DNA from: RGIG2206 sp045579085
GTDB taxonomy: Bacteria > Bacillota > Clostridia > Oscillospirales > Acutalibacteraceae
Direction of reading: 5' to 3'
DNA length: 6,667 nt
NCBI GenBank assembly: GCA_045579085.1
Contig: JAZNLO010000006.1
Location: 1 to 6,667 of the forward strand
In this document: piece after piece, positions 6,434-6,667 of the stretch
How the letters are laid out: the number at the start of each line of letters is the position of its first letter
Position numbering within the stretch: the stretch's first letter is position 1
Position numbers and translations under genes: made by a program
The notes under the pieces: model-generated
Databases searched by the model: none
The model's input: only the letters and a program-made list of their open reading frames with translations
What the model was told of the DNA's origin: nothing

Positions 6434-6475
6434 AAAAAGCTTGATTGCAGTTTAATCTGTAATTCAAGCTTTTTT
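6434..6475 (+). terminator. Intrinsic terminator of the feo locus
   Basis: AGCTTGATTGCAG (6438-6450) pairs with CTGTAATTCAAGCT (6457-6470) around the loop TTTAAT, with one G-T pair and one bulged base. Six T (6470-6475) follow and A-rich sequence precedes, so the opposite orientation may also terminate. It closes the feo transcript before the next plus-strand gene. Confidence 0.85.
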
Positions 6476-6519
6476 AACTTTAATGTAGAAAAAAAGAAAT
6501 CTATATGTTACAATATTCT

Positions 6520-6525
6520 TATAAT
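6520..6525 (+). promoter_or_regulatory. Possible -10 box for the right-edge gene
   Basis: TATAAT lies about 20 bases before the start codon at 6546 and after the feo terminator, where a new promoter is expected. No convincing -35 element lies at 16-18 bases, and the surroundings are so AT-rich that chance matches are likely. A start from here would leave a very short leader with no room for a riboswitch. Confidence 0.3.
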
Positions 6526-6545
6526 TATAAATATTCGAGGAATTT

Positions 6546-6667
6546 ATGAAACAACGGCTTAAAAACGAGTTAACTGAAATCAAAATATTGTTAAGGTCAA
6601 TACCCGTTACTGTTGTAACGCTTTTTGTTGTAAGCGTAATATGTATGAATCTGCTTGCAAACAAGAC
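6546..6667 (+). CDS. VUT/YhhQ-family membrane protein, partial (putative queuosine precursor transporter)
   Basis: The first 40 residues of a gene cut by the right edge: a basic amphipathic start (MKQRLKNELTEIKILLRS), then a membrane helix IPVTVVTLFVVSVICMNLLA followed by NK. The 'helix then MNLLANK' start is typical of VUT (vitamin uptake transporter, PF02592/YhhQ-like) proteins, which are membrane proteins of about 200-250 residues linked to uptake of queuosine precursors. The ATG 6546 has GAGG five bases upstream. It lies after the feo terminator, so it belongs to a separate transcription unit. Since only the first helix is visible, the family call is tentative. Confidence 0.6.
   Translation, partial: MKQRLKNELTEIKILLRSIPVTVVTLFVVSVICMNLLANK

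Noticed and set aside
6476..6545. A preQ1 or other riboswitch before the putative queuosine-precursor transporter
   Set aside because: Only about 70 AT-rich bases lie between the feo terminator and the start codon, with no preQ1-like hairpin and A-rich tail pattern. A start at the TATAAT near 6520 would leave almost no leader.

Overview
The window looks like a chromosomal piece of a low-GC Gram-positive anaerobe, most likely a gut-type member of the Clostridia (Ruminococcaceae/Oscillospiraceae-like). This rests on the AT-rich spacers with textbook sigma-A promoters, strong GGAGG-type ribosome binding sites, and the gene families present: a clostridial FeoA/FeoB/Cys-rich small protein set, a PepD-type M20 dipeptidase, and an OPT transporter followed by a PqqD-like small protein. 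The taxonomic call is inference from gene content and style; no marker gene is present.

Left half, minus strand (bases 1-3638): a peptide-utilisation block. Reading in the direction of transcription it holds pepD (aminoacyl-histidine dipeptidase), then an OPT-family transporter with its own extended -10 promoter, then a PqqD-like small protein that overlaps the transporter's 3' end and runs off the left edge. The likely theme is uptake of small peptides or peptide-like chelates and their hydrolysis in the cytosol.

Right half, plus strand (bases 3749-6475): a ferrous iron uptake locus, feoA - feoB - FeoB-associated Cys-rich membrane protein. A TTGACA/TATACT promoter drives feoA, and a perfect 10-bp-arm palindrome sits at its transcription start. 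A second palindrome with the same core and the same 4-nt gap lies between feoA and feoB, just after a small hairpin with a T-rich tail. This suggests a metal-responsive repressor, probably of the DtxR family, with two binding sites and possibly separate control of feoA and feoB. A strong intrinsic terminator closes the locus.

Right edge (6546-6667): the 5' end of a new plus-strand gene, probably a VUT/YhhQ-family membrane protein (queuosine precursor transporter family).

The genes are mostly recognisable housekeeping or transport functions. The least explained points are the paired operators in the feo locus, the hairpin between feoA and feoB, and the overlap of an RRE-fold (PqqD-like) protein gene with the OPT transporter gene. 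No mobile elements, CRISPR arrays, rRNA or tRNA genes were seen, and no gene-free stretch exceeds 300 bases.
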